The position numbers were made by a program, and so were the translations under genes. A DNA stretch of 64,000 nucleotides from Plumapathes pennacea. Taxonomy: Eukaryota > Cnidaria > Anthozoa > Antipatharia > Myriopathidae. This document shows positions 61,955 through 64,000 of the stretch, one piece after another. The stretch covers positions 3,007,501 to 3,071,500 of the forward strand of contig OZ038473.1 of the NCBI GenBank assembly GCA_964036295.1. Reading direction: 5' to 3'. The notes under the pieces are model-generated. The model had not been told where the DNA came from and searched no databases. It was given only the letters and a program-made list of their open reading frames with translations. Within the stretch, counting starts at the first letter, position 1. Every line of letters begins with the position of its first letter.

Positions 61955-64000
61955 TTAGACCCACTTGAAAATTCCGCTGTTAATATTATGTTTTGGTTCC
62001 AAGTACGAATTTGTCACGGCCAGGTATTGCTCATCTTGGTACACAAATGAACACATTCCGCGAGCTGCACTGGTGTCCAGTTCTTGGTACTTTACGAACT
62101 GAGCTCCTGACGCCTTGTAAACCACCGAGTTTACAGCGTACCTCTGACTGTCTCCAAGAGAGTTTCCCAACACCAGGAACACGTCACCGCTTATCACCAA
62201 AGATTGCCAGGATCTTCCTCCTCGAGAAGGAATAGATTGGAAAATCATGAAGTTTGCGCCGTCCCACTTGTACAGGTATGAGTTGATGTTAAAAGAACTT
62301 AGTCCTGAACGGAAGTTGGCCACAGCAAGGAAACTGTGTCCGCTGACCTCAAAATAGTGCAGAGCGTGGGCTCCACTAGTGGCCAGAGACTGATGCTCAA
62401 CGAAATGGCCGCCGGACCATCTGTAGACCACTGACTGGACTTTGTACTTCTGTTGGGAATTGTAGTTGTTCGCAAACGCCAAATATGTCTGGTTTGCAAT
62501 AACGAAGGCTTCACAGGCCACGGCTCGCTCAGTTCGGATGTCCTGGAACTTGACAAACTTGTCTTTGGATGAAAATAAGAAGAAATCATGTCAATCGATT
62601 TTGCTGGAAACAGTTTGGATGAGTAAATATGAGCATTAGTTTTCAATATTTCAGTGTTTGTTTTTTATCTCAAACTCTAGTGTTAGCTAGTGTTATTGCC
62701 CTCTCAGAATCACACGTCGTTTATTACCCATGTTACACAACATTTACAGTTTGGTAAAGAATTCTTTAAGGCCATTTCACACTGGACGCGTCGCGACACG
62801 CTGTAACTGCATGCGACAACGCGACAAAATTAGATCCCGGTCATTCCTTCAATCCGATTCACACCGGACGCGGCGCGACATTCGCTATGTCGCGCCGCGT
62901 CCGGTGTGAATCGGATTGAAGGAATGACCGGGACCTAATTTTGTCGCGTTGTCGCATGTAGTTACAGCGTGTCGCGACGCGTCCAGTGTGAAATGGCCTT
63001 TACACTTTGAGCTGATTGCATTGTAGTTTGATGTTCATTTACTTGCCTCGTTGCCAAATGTAAATGGATGAGTTGATGGAAGTTGAGCTATCATCAAAGT
63101 GATTGGCGAAAACCAGGTAAGAATTGCCATTTTTGTTGAAGAACGTTACGTCAGCAGCACCTTGGGTGGGGATTTCCTGGAAAACCGAGAATAATTTGCC
63201 ATTCCACTTGTAAATGCGAGAATTAATCTTGTATGTTGATCCATCGAAGAGACTTGCAACTGCCAGATAGGTGATCCCCTTGATGACAAAATGTTGGACA
63301 GCGTGAGCTCCTGTGGTCTGTAGACTCTGGTAAGGAACCAAAGTATCTCCCTTCATCTTGAACACATCGGACGGAGCCTTGTACTTGTTCTTCTCTCCAT
63401 AGAAGTTAGCAAAAACCACAAACAAGACACCGTCTATCTCGAAAGCGCTGACATCAATTGCCCCTTTTGTTGGGATTTTATGACTTAATTCAAAGAAATG
63501 TAGTCCTGCCCCTGGATTAGGTGAATAATAGAAATCGTACGTCAGTTAGTGAGTAAGAGATTCCATACTTTTGCATTTCACGCTTTTTGTCAGGCCCCGC
63601 GCGTCTATGCGAGCCCGGTTGGGAGCCAGATTGTACATAACTAAAGTTTCTTTTTCTAAGGGTAGGAAAACTTCAGCCGTTTCCGTGAACCCAAAGTGAG
63701 TCTTATTCGAGCAGGATCAACTAAGGTAAGCTTGGCCAAAATTGCTAACTCCGTTATTCAAAACTAAGTTTTGGTCATTTAATTAAGCGGATAAATCCTC
63801 ACCCATCTAGATGGTATCCAGCTTAACTCAGTGTTATTAATTGCTTATCAATTAGTTTTTAATTAGACTAGTTGTTAAGGTATGTATTAATAAATATATA
63901 TATATATATATGAAGAATATATGATCAACTTGCGCCAACCTTGCTTTGGCCACATTTGAAGATGGTACGGTGAAATACCCAAATCAGGCAAATATGAAAT
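61955..64000 (-). CDS. Array copy 6 (partial): EAR-propeller exons, 5' part beyond window
   Basis: Two exons are complete: 63511-63047 (EAR repeats 1-3) and 62562-61955 (EAR repeats 4-7 with TAA stop). They join in frame through an intron that begins with GC and contains a 233-bp near-perfect palindrome. The sequence is more diverged than in the other copies (FINIQ-type changes such as SGLSSFNINSYLYKWDGANF and a two-residue insertion). The predicted microexon would be 63955-63940, but its acceptor reads AA instead of AG. The signal, collagen and coiled-coil exons should lie just past position 64,000. Confidence 0.8.
62768..63000. mobile_element. 233-bp near-perfect palindrome in copy 6 intron
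   Basis: Arms run from aaggccatttcacactgg to its reverse complement ccagtgtgaaatggcctt, with the centre at acattcgctatgt. It is GC-rich and contains tcgcgac and cgcggcgcg motifs. It lies between EAR exons 63511-63047 and 62562-61955, so it would form a long hairpin in the pre-mRNA. Other copies lack it. Confidence 0.75.

Overview
The window looks like animal genomic DNA, most likely from an anthozoan cnidarian such as a stony coral. The evidence is AT-rich sequence, many introns of a few hundred bases with GT-AG borders, an animal-type ferlin, secreted collagen/EAR-repeat genes, and many small palindromic transposons. Only the ferlin and the EAR/collagen family are recognised by sequence; the taxon is an inference.

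Positions 1-25,073 (+ strand) hold the 3' part of one large gene: a type I ferlin (the DysF-containing dysferlin/myoferlin group). I assembled 46 coding exons that join in a single frame for about 1,668 residues. They run from the end of FerI through C2C, FerA, FerB, the nested DysF domains, C2D, C2E, C2F and C2G to a C-terminal membrane anchor and stop. C2A and C2B lie upstream of the window. The introns are full of mobile elements (inverted-repeat MITEs, a tRNA-derived SINE, a possible solo LTR, Penelope-like fragments). At three places they contain copies of the neighbouring exon's own splice site.

Positions 26,642-64,000 (- strand, tail-to-tail with the ferlin) hold a tandem array of at least six copies of another gene, with a period of about 6.4-6.5 kb (9 kb for the first copy, which carries a 3.3 kb foldback insertion upstream). 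Five copies are complete and the sixth is cut by the window edge. Each copy encodes a secreted protein with this order: signal peptide, short Cys cluster, Gly-X-Y collagen stalk, short heptad coiled coil, then seven EAR/EPTP repeats expected to form a seven-bladed beta-propeller. This is the domain logic of collectins, ficolins and C1q, but with an EAR propeller as the head. I regard this array as the most interesting content of the window.

The copies differ in useful ways. The collagen exon varies from 47 to 66 codons. Copy 1 has an in-frame stop in the collagen exon. One intron starts with GC in five copies and GT in copy 3. Copy 2 has an altered TATA-like box. Copy 6 has a damaged acceptor at a predicted 16-nt microexon. 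Copies 2 and 5 share a nearly identical propeller half, while copies 1, 3 and 4 share upstream sequence, which suggests gene conversion or unequal exchange. Upstream of each signal-peptide exon is a block of ~160-bp repeats carrying CACGTG motifs.
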